Below are positions 24,987 to 33,235 of a stretch of DNA of 64,000 nt, one piece after another. The stretch's first letter is position 1. The number at the start of each line of letters is the position of its first letter. Location of the stretch: NCBI GenBank assembly GCA_036654095.1, contig JAVVSR010000010.1, positions 1 to 64,000 of the forward strand, read 5' to 3'. The DNA comes from JAVVSR01 sp036654095. GTDB taxonomy: Bacteria; Bacillota; Clostridia; Christensenellales; CAG-917. The position numbers were made by a program, and so were the translations under genes. Under the pieces are notes generated by a model. It searched no databases. It worked only from the letters and a program-made list of their open reading frames with translations, and was not told the DNA's origin.

Positions 24987-25796
24987 TTACTTAACCTCCT
25001 TCGCGGCCTTTGCCTTGGAATTTTTGTGAATATTAAACGCTAATATTGTTGTAAGAACAACCACGAATATAATACTGAATATAGCGAACCAGAAGGGCGA
25101 CAAACCTTGAACACGGGCGTCTGCATAGATGTAAGTGCTAAGTGTGTTTATTCCGGTTGCGGCGCCTTTATTGATTTGCGTGATGATAAAATCATCCATT
25201 GACAGGGTAAACGCCATCACAAAGCCTGATATAATGCCAGGAGTTATCATAGGGAGCATAACCTTTCGCATTGCTTTAAACGGTGTTGCGCCGAGGTCCA
25301 GGGCTGCTTCATAAATGTTTGAGTCTATTGATTGCAGCTTAGGCATAATGCTCAAAATTACATAAGGTGTGCAAAATGATATGTGGCCGATAATTAGTCG
25401 GAAGTATCCCGCGGGGAACTTGAATGCTACAAAGAAAACCATAAGCGATACTGCCATAACTATTTCACTGTTTATTATCGGAAGTTGGTTTACATTTTCC
25501 ACTACGCGGCGGGTCCTTTTAGATAAACTGAAAATACCAATAGAGGAAAACGCTCCGATAATTGTCGCGCATACGCTTGACACTGCTGCAATTAATAAAG
25601 TGTTTTTTAATGCTGCCAAAAGGTCAGGGGTTTTTTTGCTTGTAAATATCGATTTGTAGGCTTCAAAACTAAATCCATCATTGAACGAAAATGTTGAAGT
25701 GTTAAAAAACGAAAATACAATAATCAATATAATAGGGGCGTAAAGTATTGCCAACAACAAATATAAATAGCTTTTAGCTAAAATCTTTTTTACCAT
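24987..25796 (-). CDS. potC: Spermidine/putrescine ABC transporter permease
   Basis: 269 residues, six predicted membrane helices, a binding-protein-dependent permease. The cytoplasmic EAA loop that contacts the ATPase is visible as EAALDLGATPFKAMRKVMLP. The start region LYAPIILIIVFSFFNTS is typical of PotC. It pairs with PotB to form the channel for polyamine import. It overlaps potB by 7 bases, and a GGGAGGTCAAT site lies within the end of potB. No defects are seen. Confidence 0.95.
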   Translation of the reverse strand: MVKKILAKSYLYLLLAILYAPIILIIVFSFFNTSTFSFNDGFSFEAYKSIFTSKKTPDLLAALKNTLLIAAVSSVCATIIGAFSSIGIFSLSKRTRRVVENVNQLPIINSEIVMAVSLMVFFVAFKFPAGYFRLIIGHISFCTPYVILSIMPKLQSIDSNIYEAALDLGATPFKAMRKVMLPMITPGIISGFVMAFTLSMDDFIITQINKGAATGINTLSTYIYADARVQGLSPFWFAIFSIIFVVVLTTILAFNIHKNSKAKAAKEVK

Positions 25797-26581
25797 ATTG
25801 ACCTCCCTGTGGAATTGTTTTTGTTAAACTTAGACATAAAAAAGTTGGATACAAGCACAAGGATTAACATAACTAAGCTCATAACGCTACCAACTCCGTA
25901 CAAGCCTTGGTCAAATTTCATTTGTATGCTATCGCCGAAAAGGAATACTGTACTATCTGATAACAGTTGGCTTATTGCAAAAGTTGATATAGTCGGTATG
26001 AATACCATTGTTATACCGCTAATAATGCCGGGTAATGACAGTGGAAGAATAGTTTTTATAAATACGTTAAAGCCATCTGCGCCCAAGTCTTGGGCAGCTT
26101 CACTGTAACTTTTATCAATACTTGTTAAAACCGTGTGTAGTGGCAAAATCATAAACGGAAGGTAATTGTATACCATACCAAATACGACCGTCCCCATTCC
26201 AAGCTGAATGTCGAGCGAGGTGAAGATTGCTTTTGTGGCGAGCGTACGAATAAGAAAGTTCACCCACATCGGAAGAATAAATAAAAGCACAAAAGTTTTG
26301 CTAGTGCTGTATTTTGCCAAAAAGTATGCGGCGGGATATCCTAAAACGAGGCATAGGGTAGTTGTAACAAGGCCAACTAAAATAGAGTTGCCTAAAACGC
26401 TTAAACTTGCTTTTTCAGTAAAGAAATCCGCAAAGTTTTGAAAGCTAATTTTCCCGTTGTATATGAAAGCGTTGACAAGAATTAATGCCAATGGAACTAC
26501 TACAAATAAAAGTAGAAACGCCATATACGGATAGGAAAAAACTTTTCGCGTAAACTTGAAATTTTTAATTTTTTCTACCAT
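25790..26581 (-). CDS. potB: Spermidine/putrescine ABC transporter permease
   Basis: 263 residues from the ATG at 26581 (TAGAGGT seven bases upstream). A longer frame to 26647 would overlap the end of potA and lacks a site. It has six membrane helices. The EAA loop reads EAAQDLGADGFNVFIKTILPL. It also has FTEKASLSVLGNSILVG and a WVNFLIRTLA segment typical of PotB. It partners PotC in the inner part of the importer. It lies 10 bases downstream of potA and overlaps potC by 7, so the genes are surely co-translated. Confidence 0.95.
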   Translation of the reverse strand: MVEKIKNFKFTRKVFSYPYMAFLLLFVVVPLALILVNAFIYNGKISFQNFADFFTEKASLSVLGNSILVGLVTTTLCLVLGYPAAYFLAKYSTSKTFVLLFILPMWVNFLIRTLATKAIFTSLDIQLGMGTVVFGMVYNYLPFMILPLHTVLTSIDKSYSEAAQDLGADGFNVFIKTILPLSLPGIISGITMVFIPTISTFAISQLLSDSTVFLFGDSIQMKFDQGLYGVGSVMSLVMLILVLVSNFFMSKFNKNNSTGRSIW

Positions 26582-26591
26582 TTTTTTACCT

Positions 26592-28028
26592 CTAGAGAGC
26601 CTCAACAGTAATGTATTCGGGTTTAACTGAAATGCCAACACGGTCACCCTTTAACCAGTCGTCGTTAGTGTCAACAAAGAAGTCATAGTCATAGTCGGTA
26701 CGTAAAATAACCTGATAATAGCTACCTTTATAAATACTCATAACAACTTCTGCGCCGACGATACCATCTGATTCATCGTCCGAAACTTCAACTTTATCAA
26801 ATGGAATTGTAACTTTAACCTTGGTTTCAGGCGCAAAACTGCTGTTTGTTTGAAATTCTTTTTCACATATCATAACTTTGCCAGCTTCACCCATTACTGT
26901 TTCATATTCATTGGTTATGCGCGCTTTGTGCATAATGTGAATTTCGATTGGATTAATATAAATACCAATTTCTTCACCTACTAGACATTGTGAATTTTCA
27001 AATATTCTAAGTTCGTTTCCGTTTACATCGACAACGATTTCATAGTGGTCACCTTTGAAAATACTGGTCGCAACTACTGCCGAAAACATTGCTTTTTCAA
27101 CGGCTTTGCCTTTCGTTATATAAATATCCTCGGGGCGTACAATAATATCTACTTGCTCATTTGGCTTAAATCCCTTGTCAACACATTCAAACTCATAGCC
27201 AATAAACGAACATTTATAATCGTCAATCATCGTGCCTGAAAAAATGTTTGACTCGCCAATAAAGTCAGCGACAAAAGCATTTGCGGGTTCGTCATAAATT
27301 TTTTGCGGTGTCCCAATTTGCTGAACTTCGCCATCACGCATAACTACAATAGTATCACTCATAGTTAAGGCTTCCTCTTGGTCGTGAGTTACGTATATAA
27401 AAGTTATGCCCAAATTTTTGTGCATATCCATTAGCTCAATTTGCATATCTTGACGCATTTTAAGGTCAAGCGCTCCTAGAGGCTCATCAAGCAAAAGTAC
27501 CTTGGGTTCGTTTACGATTGCGCGAGCTATCGCAACTCTTTGTTGCTGTCCGCCTGACAAACTGTCAACATATCGATGGCCATAATCTTCAAGGTCAACC
27601 ATCTTTAAGGCTTTGTTTACTTTCGTTTCAATTTCTTCCTTGGTCAGCTTGCGAAGATTTTCATAAACTTTGCCTTTTTTTGTGGTGTACGTCGTGCCAT
27701 CGGGTATCATCTTTAATTTTAAACCAAAGGCGATATTGTTAAATACATTTAAATGCGGAAACAATGCGTACTTTTGAAATACCGTGTTTACCTTGCGCTC
27801 ATGTGGTGGCAACGTTGTTATATCTTTGCCATCAAACAAAATTTTGCCCGAATCGGGCATTTCAAACCCAGCTATCATTCGCAACGTCGTGGTTTTTCCA
27901 CATCCGCTGGGACCTAGCAGTGTAACAAATTCGCCGTGCTTAATTGAGATAGTCTCGTTCTTGACAACGGTTTTTCCATCATAAACCTTTGAAACATCTT
28001 TAATTTCAATAATGTTTGTGTTTGCCAT
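26592..28028 (-). CDS. potA: Polyamine ABC transporter ATP-binding protein, extended C-terminus
   Basis: 478 residues from the ATG with AGGAGA just upstream; the frame itself opens at 28064. ATPase motifs: Walker A GPSGCGKTTTLR, Q-loop FQKYALFPHLNVF, signature LSGGQQQRVAIARAI, Walker B VLLLDEPLGALD, H-loop VTHDQEEA. After the nucleotide-binding domain there are about 240 residues, against about 140 in most PotA proteins. They look like two successive TOBE-type modules: one around VDIIVRPEDIYI to EIHIM, and a second around TKVKVTIPFDKVEV to VGISVKPEYITV. There is also an insert between the Q-loop and the signature (PDGTTYTTKKGKVYENLRKL). It energises polyamine uptake. Second gene of the operon. 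Confidence 0.95.
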   Translation of the reverse strand: MANTNIIEIKDVSKVYDGKTVVKNETISIKHGEFVTLLGPSGCGKTTTLRMIAGFEMPDSGKILFDGKDITTLPPHERKVNTVFQKYALFPHLNVFNNIAFGLKLKMIPDGTTYTTKKGKVYENLRKLTKEEIETKVNKALKMVDLEDYGHRYVDSLSGGQQQRVAIARAIVNEPKVLLLDEPLGALDLKMRQDMQIELMDMHKNLGITFIYVTHDQEEALTMSDTIVVMRDGEVQQIGTPQKIYDEPANAFVADFIGESNIFSGTMIDDYKCSFIGYEFECVDKGFKPNEQVDIIVRPEDIYITKGKAVEKAMFSAVVATSIFKGDHYEIVVDVNGNELRIFENSQCLVGEEIGIYINPIEIHIMHKARITNEYETVMGEAGKVMICEKEFQTNSSFAPETKVKVTIPFDKVEVSDDESDGIVGAEVVMSIYKGSYYQVILRTDYDYDFFVDTNDDWLKGDRVGISVKPEYITVEAL

Positions 28029-28036
28029 AGTTTCTC

Positions 28037-28570
28037 CTAAAATGTTGGTGGGCTTGATACCCAAATGATTTTTGATATTTTATTTGTATTATTAATTAAA
28101 TAATGTACTTTATTGCTTGTATAATAAAAACTTTCATTTTTTCGGCATTTGTGTTTTTTGTCGCCAATTACAATTTCAATTTCGCCGTCTATAACATATC
28201 CAAATTCTTCGCCTTCGTGGGGCATATCCTTTGATAAAGTCGAGTTGGGCTGAATTTCAATATAAATAGGCTCCATTTCGTTTTTCTGACAGTTGGGAAC
28301 AAGCCAAGTAATTTGATGGTCGATGTTATCCTTTTTAATAAAGTCGTCAGCCTTAAACACAATTTGTTCATCGGTATCTTCGCTGAAAAAAGTTTTCAAA
28401 TCCGAACCAAGCGCCAACATTAAATCACTTAATGTAGGCAAGGTCGGCAAAGTCAAATCATTTTCAAGTTGACTTATGTAACCCTTTGTAAGTTCACAGC
28501 GGTCGGCCAACTCCTCTTGAGTAAAACCGCACTGTAATCGAAGTTGTTTTAGTTTGCAACCGATTTCCAT
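28037..28570 (-). CDS. XRE-family regulator with cupin domain
   Basis: 177 residues from the ATG with AAGGAGG eight bases before it. The N-terminal helix-turn-helix (IGCKLKQLRLQCGFTQEELADRC, recognition helix ELTKGYISQLEND) is followed from about residue 100 by a small cupin barrel (MPHEGEEFGYVIDGEIEIVIG, KNESFYYTSNKVHY). This HTH plus cupin plan is that of PuuR-type regulators, which sense polyamines or related amines. As first gene of the potABCD operon, it most likely represses or tunes its own operon. Nearby operator candidates are the palindrome at 28581-28597 and the inverted repeats further upstream. Confidence 0.9.
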   Translation of the reverse strand: MEIGCKLKQLRLQCGFTQEELADRCELTKGYISQLENDLTLPTLPTLSDLMLALGSDLKTFFSEDTDEQIVFKADDFIKKDNIDHQITWLVPNCQKNEMEPIYIEIQPNSTLSKDMPHEGEEFGYVIDGEIEIVIGDKKHKCRKNESFYYTSNKVHYLINNTNKISKIIWVSSPPTF

Positions 28571-28580
28571 AATATCCTCC

Positions 28581-28597
28581 TTGAAATCATATTTCAA
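28581..28597 (-). promoter_or_regulatory. Palindrome next to the ribosome site of the regulator gene
   Basis: TTGAAAT, three bases, ATTTCAA: a perfect 7+3+7 palindrome ending right where AGGAGG begins on the minus strand. It could be an operator for the XRE dimer or an mRNA hairpin limiting translation. Confidence 0.5.
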
Positions 28598-28609
28598 TGC
28601 TATATTTAA

Positions 28610-28710
28610 GTTTAGTACCATTAAACAATAAACTTATAGGGTTTAGCTACATTTAACTTTAAAATTATAAGGTTTGATGTAGATAAGTAATAAGTTTACA
28701 GATACTAAAC
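28610..28710 (-). ncRNA. Nested-hairpin leader of the polyamine operon
   Basis: Three inverted repeats are nested concentrically in the leader: GTTTAGTA (28610-28617) with TACTAAAC (28703-28710), TAAACTTAT (28629-28637) with ATAAGTTTA (28690-28698), and CTACAT (28647-28652) with ATGTAG (28677-28682). The transcript from the promoter at 28726-28754 would fold into a ~100-base rod with internal loops. No known riboswitch class was recognised. It may be a regulatory RNA or DNA-level operators. Confidence 0.5.
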
Positions 28711-28725
28711 AAATTTAACTAGCAC

Positions 28726-28754
28726 ATTATATGTAATCCTATAAATTTTGTCAA
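28726..28754 (-). promoter_or_regulatory. Promoter of the polyamine operon
   Basis: Minus strand TTGACA, 17 bases, TATAAT: a consensus sigma-A promoter about 150 bases before the regulator ATG. Confidence 0.92.
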
Positions 28755-29041
28755 TAAAATTAATACATATTTTTAAAAATAATTAAATATTTATTTTATA
28801 TATTTAAATTTTAAACACAATGATAAATATATTGTAATTTTTATAGTTGGCATACAATAAATTTGATGTAATTCGGCGGTAAAATATTTTTAAAAGTTTA
28901 CCATTGATTAACTAAAATATAAAAAAAGTATAGCGCGCAACACGCATTTATTTTTTTAGGAAAACAGGCGTATTTTTTTTTATAAAAACCAATCAAAACA
29001 AAACATTAAAATATACGCAAATATTTAGTTTAATTGTGTAC
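28755..29041. other. AT-rich intergenic DNA
   Basis: No gene, RNA or clear signal is seen between the polyamine promoter and the groEL terminator. Confidence 0.6.
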
Positions 29042-29073
29042 AAAAAAAGCTACCACGTTTGCGCGTGGTAGCT
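29042..29073 (-). terminator. Terminator of the groES-groEL transcript
   Basis: AGCTACCACG pairs perfectly with CGTGGTAGCT around TTTGCG, and on the minus strand it is followed by seven T. It is about 200 bases after groEL. Confidence 0.93.
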
Positions 29074-29170
29074 AAATTACTTTGTAATTAAATTGTATAA
29101 AGCTAGTTTATAGGTTAGAGTAGCTTCATTAAATTAAATAGTATTGTAAAACTGTTGTAAAACCATTTAA

Positions 29171-29258
29171 TTTGTACCTTATTATATAATAACTAATTAG
29201 TTTGTATCTTATTATATAATAACTAATTAATTCGTACCTTATTATATAATAACTAATA
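29171..29258. repeat. Three 30-bp tandem repeats after groEL
   Basis: Units of exactly 30 bases begin at 29171, 29201 and 29231 (TTTGTACCTT, TTTGTATCTT, TTCGTACCTT), each continuing ATTATATAATAACTAATT. They lie in the 3' untranslated part of the groEL transcript. Confidence 0.95.
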
Positions 29259-29267
29259 GGTAACGGT

Positions 29268-30890
29268 TTAATACATTCCGTCGTTCATTTGAGGCATAGC
29301 GGGAGGAGTAGGCTCGGGTTTGTCAGAAATTAAAACTTCAGTTGTCAATAGGGTGCTAGCAACACTAGCCGCATTTTGCAAAGCAATACGCGTGACTTTT
29401 GTTGGGTCAAGAATACCTTGTTTAACCATATCGCAATACTCATTTTTCAACGCGTCATAACCATAGTTTACTTTGCTAGCGCGGAAAATAGCGTCAACAA
29501 TGACACCGCCATCAACACCGCTGTTTTTAGCAATCTGACGAATAGGTTCTTCAAGCGCGCGAACGATAATTCTAGCGCCAGTTTTTTCATCGCCATCAAG
29601 CTTATCGGCAAATGCAGAAACAACTTTTACTAGGCTTAACAATGCAATTCCGCCACCGGGGACAATGCCTTCTTCAACGGCTGCGCGAGTAGCTGCTAAA
29701 GCATCTTCAATGCGAAGCTTGCGCTCCTTCATCTCAACTTCTGTTGCTGCGCCAACGCTAATTACTGCGACGCCACCCGATAACTTAGCAAGTCTTTCTT
29801 GCAACTTTTCTTTGTCATAATCGGAAGTAGTTTCGGTAATTTGATGTTGAATTGCTCCAATACGACCTTTAATTTGAGCAGTATCGCCTGCGCCATCAAC
29901 GATAGTTGTATTATCCTTGTCAACCTTTACAAGTTTAGCTTCGCCTAAAAGTTCAAGCGTTGCAGTTTTTAAATCATATCCTAATTCATCTGAAATCACG
30001 GTTGCGCCTGTGAGAATGGCGATATCTTCAAGCATAGCTTTTCTGCGGTCGCCAAATCCGGGAGCCTTTACGGCTACGCATTTAAACGCGCCTTTAAGTT
30101 TGTTTAAAACAATAGCGGTTAAAGCTTCGCCTTCAATATCCTCGGCAATAATAAACAATCCGCGGCCAACTTTTAGCACTTGCTCTAATATTGGCAACAA
30201 ATCTTGAAAAACGCTTATCTTCTTATCTGTTATTAAAACTAATGGATTATCTAAAACGGCATCCATTTTATCGGGGTTAGTCATCATATATGGTGAAGCG
30301 TAACCGCGGTCAAACTGCATACCTTCAACAACAGACAGTTCTGTTTTGATGGTTTTGCTTTCGTCAACAGTAATAACGCCATCTTTGCCAACTTTTTCCA
30401 TAGCGTCTGAAATTAAAACGCCAATTTCGTCGTCACCAGCAGAAATGCTCGCAACCTGCGCGATTGATGTTTTGCTTTCAATAGGCTTAGATATCTTTTT
30501 TAATTCGTCAATAGTAAATTCAGTAGCTTTAGCAATTCCCTTTTTCAATATAATAGGATTTGCGCCTGCCGCTACGTTTTTCATACCTTCGCGAATAATA
30601 GCTTGAGCCAATAGGGCAGCGGTGGTTGTCCCGTCGCCAGCAACTTCGTTAGTTTTGACAGACACTTCTTTAACTAGCTGTGCGCCCATATTTTCAAAAC
30701 CGTCGCTCAATTCAATTTCTTTAGCGATAGTAACACCATCATTTGTGATTAATGGAGAACCAAATTTTTTGTCCAATACAACGTTTCTGCCTTTAGGCCC
30801 TAACGTAATTTTTACAGCATCAGCCAATGTGTTGACGCCTTTTTCTAATGCGCGGCGAGCTTCCTCGCCATATAAAAACTCTTTACTCAT
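29268..30890 (-). CDS. groEL: Chaperonin GroEL (60 kDa)
   Basis: 540 residues, the normal length. It forms the 14-subunit folding cage in the cytoplasm. ATP-site motifs are visible: TLGPKGRNVVLD, NDGVTIAKEIEL, and VAGDGTTTAALLAQAI with the catalytic Asp region. The C-terminal GAATEVEMKERKLRIEDAL block is the GroEL signature (usually AATEVEMKEKK). The protein ends MPQMNDGMY instead of the common GGM repeats, which is acceptable for the family. It sits nine bases after groES in a HrcA-type operon with a CIRCE element. Confidence 0.99.
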   Translation of the reverse strand: MSKEFLYGEEARRALEKGVNTLADAVKITLGPKGRNVVLDKKFGSPLITNDGVTIAKEIELSDGFENMGAQLVKEVSVKTNEVAGDGTTTAALLAQAIIREGMKNVAAGANPIILKKGIAKATEFTIDELKKISKPIESKTSIAQVASISAGDDEIGVLISDAMEKVGKDGVITVDESKTIKTELSVVEGMQFDRGYASPYMMTNPDKMDAVLDNPLVLITDKKISVFQDLLPILEQVLKVGRGLFIIAEDIEGEALTAIVLNKLKGAFKCVAVKAPGFGDRRKAMLEDIAILTGATVISDELGYDLKTATLELLGEAKLVKVDKDNTTIVDGAGDTAQIKGRIGAIQHQITETTSDYDKEKLQERLAKLSGGVAVISVGAATEVEMKERKLRIEDALAATRAAVEEGIVPGGGIALLSLVKVVSAFADKLDGDEKTGARIIVRALEEPIRQIAKNSGVDGGVIVDAIFRASKVNYGYDALKNEYCDMVKQGILDPTKVTRIALQNAASVASTLLTTEVLISDKPEPTPPAMPQMNDGMY

Positions 30891-30899
30891 TTATGCCTC

Positions 30900-31187
30900 C
30901 TATTTCTCTACAATAGCTAGAATATCATTTTGACGCAATATTATAACCTCTTTGCCGTCAAGTTTAAATTCGCTGCCTGCATATTTGCTGTACAAAATCT
31001 TGTCGCCGATTTTTACTTGCATTGTAACATCCTTCCCCTCAATTAGCCCACCGGGGCCCACTGCTATTACTTCGGCCATTTGTGGCTTTTCTTGCGCGGT
31101 GCCGGGAAGAATAATACCACTTGCTGTTTTTTCCTCGGCTTCGATTGCCTTAACTACAACCTTATCAAATAACGGTTTGATTGTCAT
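30900..31187 (-). CDS. groES: Co-chaperonin GroES (10 kDa)
   Basis: 95 residues from the ATG preceded by AGGAGG (a longer frame reaches back through the CIRCE region and is not used). Landmarks: IKPLFDKVVVK at the start, the mobile loop EEKTASGIILPGTAQEKPQM, the roof loop GPGG, and the end KEVIILRQNDILAIVEK. It caps GroEL. First gene of the heat-shock operon groES-groEL. Confidence 0.99.
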   Translation of the reverse strand: MTIKPLFDKVVVKAIEAEEKTASGIILPGTAQEKPQMAEVIAVGPGGLIEGKDVTMQVKIGDKILYSKYAGSEFKLDGKEVIILRQNDILAIVEK

Positions 31188-31225
31188 AGAATACCTCCTA
31201 TATGATTTTATTATCTTTTTATTTG

Positions 31226-31252
31226 TTAGCACTCAAACTGTATGACTGCTAA
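31226..31252 (-). promoter_or_regulatory. CIRCE operator (HrcA binding site)
   Basis: TTAGCACTC, nine bases, GACTGCTAA. The consensus is TTAGCACTC-N9-GAGTGCTAA, so there is one mismatch in the second arm. It lies between the -10 and the groES ribosome site, the normal place for HrcA repression. Confidence 0.95.
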
Positions 31253-31261
31253 TTAAACGAT

Positions 31262-31290
31262 ATTATACACTGTCCTAAAAGATATGTCAA
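31262..31290 (-). promoter_or_regulatory. Promoter of groES-groEL
   Basis: Minus strand TTGACA, 17 bases, TATAAT, directly upstream of CIRCE. Confidence 0.95.
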
Positions 31291-31731
31291 CACTATTTTA
31301 TTAAAAAAATCACGATTTTTTTTTGCAAAAATCAACATATATTTTTTAACAAATTTTTTTATTTTTTTAGTTATCCCAGTTTTAGTAGTTGATGTATTTT
31401 AGCTTATTTTTGATTTGTATGTAATATGTTATGTCGGTTATTTTTTTAGTTAAATGCAAATTAAAATTTTTCAATCTATTTATAATTTTGTGATATGTAA
31501 TGTTTGATTAAAATGTTTACATTTGTTATAATTATAATATAAGTTGTATGATTTACTTATACTGTTTAATTAAACTAAATATTATGTTTGCTTTGCTAAT
31601 TAGATATTTGCCAACTATTCAATATTTAAGCTAAATTTATTAAAATGCAAATTTGACAAATTGTTTTATATGAAATAGTTATATTTTCTTATATTGGTCT
31701 TTTATTTTACAAAATGATTTCGAGGTGACTT
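31291..31731. other. AT-rich intergenic DNA upstream of the dCMP deaminase gene
   Basis: Homopolymer-rich sequence with no gene or RNA. TTGACA at 31653 with TAGTTA 17 bases on is a weak candidate promoter for the next gene. Confidence 0.55.
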
Positions 31732-32184
31732 ATGGACAAGTGGGATAAACGTTTTATGGATATGGCTGAGGTTGTGTCTACGTGGTCAAGTTGTTTTAGG
31801 TGCAATCGTCAGGTTGGAGCAGTCATTACTAAAAATAAGCGTATTTTGACAACGGGTTATAACGGCGCGCCCGCAGGCGTTACGAGTTGTGTTGAAAAGG
31901 GCGAATGTCTGCGCGACCAATTAAAAATCGCTTCAGGTACTCGCGCAGAAATTTGTTATGCTGTTCACGCTGAGCAAAATGCAATAATACAAGCGGCAAA
32001 ACTTGGAGTTTCAGTTGACGGGGCAACGTTGTATTGTACTCATCAACCGTGTGTGATTTGCGCTAAAATGATTGTCAATAGCGGAATTTCGAAAGTAATT
32101 TTTAAAAACGGCTATCCCGACGATTTTGCGCGTCAAATTTTTGAGGAGGCAGGTACGGAAGTTATCCAGTTTAGCGAGCTTTAA
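31732..32184 (+). CDS. comEB: Deoxycytidylate (dCMP) deaminase family protein
   Basis: 150 residues, the usual size. It probably deaminates dCMP to dUMP, supplying thymidylate synthase. The zinc site is complete: HAEQNAI (His plus catalytic Glu) and PCVICAK (two Cys). The N-terminal CNRQVGAVITKNKRILTTGYNGAPAGV block is typical of the dCMP deaminase/ComEB group, including the CVEKGECLRDQL insert. GAGGTGACTT precedes the ATG. The gene is followed by a membrane protein gene and then the dnaX cluster, so it sits among DNA-metabolism genes. Confidence 0.93.
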   Translation: MDKWDKRFMDMAEVVSTWSSCFRCNRQVGAVITKNKRILTTGYNGAPAGVTSCVEKGECLRDQLKIASGTRAEICYAVHAEQNAIIQAAKLGVSVDGATLYCTHQPCVICAKMIVNSGISKVIFKNGYPDDFARQIFEEAGTEVIQFSEL

Positions 32185-32295
32185 TAATATTACATTTAAA
32201 ACATTTTTTGTCAATAGTCAATTAAATTGTGAATACAATACTTCTAGGTGCGATACAATTATCATAGCACCAAAAAAGGAGGATTGTATTTTTTT

Positions 32296-33168
32296 ATGCC
32301 AAATTATAATGACGATGATGTGGATTATGGCGAGTATAGATATAAAAATTATCTTTGGCGCGAAAATGGACGCTTTGTAAAGCCTCAAAAACAAACAGTC
32401 GCGACGGCAATTAAAAAGCAAACCTCTAGGTCACAAAAAGATAAAGTAGGCGCGTTTGCAATTTTTTCAGTTATAATATGTTTTGCAATTACATTTCTTT
32501 TGGCGGATTTTTTTAGCGGAAGCGGGTTTCTTGCTTTCACGGGCGCGCGCGCGCCAAATAAGAAAGGGAACGCAAGTACTTATTACGCGTTATCGCTAGA
32601 TTATTATGAAACCGAAAGCATTGCAAGTATGACAGCTGACGAGCTAAGGCAGATGGGTGGAGGCGGATACGCAATTAAGGATAATGGTTTTTATTTAATA
32701 TCTAGCGTATATGGTAGCGAGGACGAGGCCTCGACAGTGTTAAAACGTTTAAATTCAAAAAATGCAAGTATCTATAAAATAATAATAAAAGAATTGCCCC
32801 TACAATGGTACAAAGGGGATAAAAAATCCGAACTTTTAGATACTCTTAAATATGCCGAAATAACATTTGATGAGTTGTATGCTATAAGTATTGCGCTTGA
32901 TAACGCCGAACTTACCGAATACACCGCGCGAGCAGAAATAACAGTTTTAACTAACAAAATTAAGTTGTTAAAGGCCAAATTTGACGATTTGACCACTAAA
33001 GATAGAAATATTTCTGTTACAAAAATTAAAGTCGAAATGGTTGCAACAATCGCTATGCTTGAAAATCTTTTAAGCTACAATGTTTCGCGTCCTAACCTAA
33101 TTTCGGACATTCGTTATACCTATACCGCTGTGCTTGTCGCAAAGAAAAATTTAAGTAATAATATGTAA
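32296..33168 (+). CDS. Single-pass membrane protein with SPOR-like region
   Basis: 290 residues from the ATG preceded by AAGGAGG (13 bases); an earlier in-frame ATG at 32248 lies upstream of that site. An acidic then basic N-terminal cytoplasmic part (~50 residues) is followed by one membrane helix (VGAFAIFSVIICFAITFLLADFF). An extracytoplasmic part includes YAIKDNGFYLISSVYGSEDEASTVLKRL (~115-145), which resembles a SPOR-type peptidoglycan-binding fold (beta strand, Gly/Tyr-rich, helix). A helical C-terminal region follows. A role in division, sporulation or wall binding is plausible but unproven. Confidence 0.65.
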   Translation: MPNYNDDDVDYGEYRYKNYLWRENGRFVKPQKQTVATAIKKQTSRSQKDKVGAFAIFSVIICFAITFLLADFFSGSGFLAFTGARAPNKKGNASTYYALSLDYYETESIASMTADELRQMGGGGYAIKDNGFYLISSVYGSEDEASTVLKRLNSKNASIYKIIIKELPLQWYKGDKKSELLDTLKYAEITFDELYAISIALDNAELTEYTARAEITVLTNKIKLLKAKFDDLTTKDRNISVTKIKVEMVATIAMLENLLSYNVSRPNLISDIRYTYTAVLVAKKNLSNNM

Positions 33169-33175
33169 AATATCA

Positions 33176-33204
33176 TTGCAATATGCGCCCAAATGCTATA
33201 TAAT
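33176..33204 (+). promoter_or_regulatory. Promoter of the dnaX-ybaB-recR cluster
   Basis: TTGCAA, 17 bases, TATAAT, about 32 bases before the dnaX ATG. Confidence 0.75.
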
Positions 33205-33235
33205 ATTAATATTACTTATTATATAGGCGGATTTA

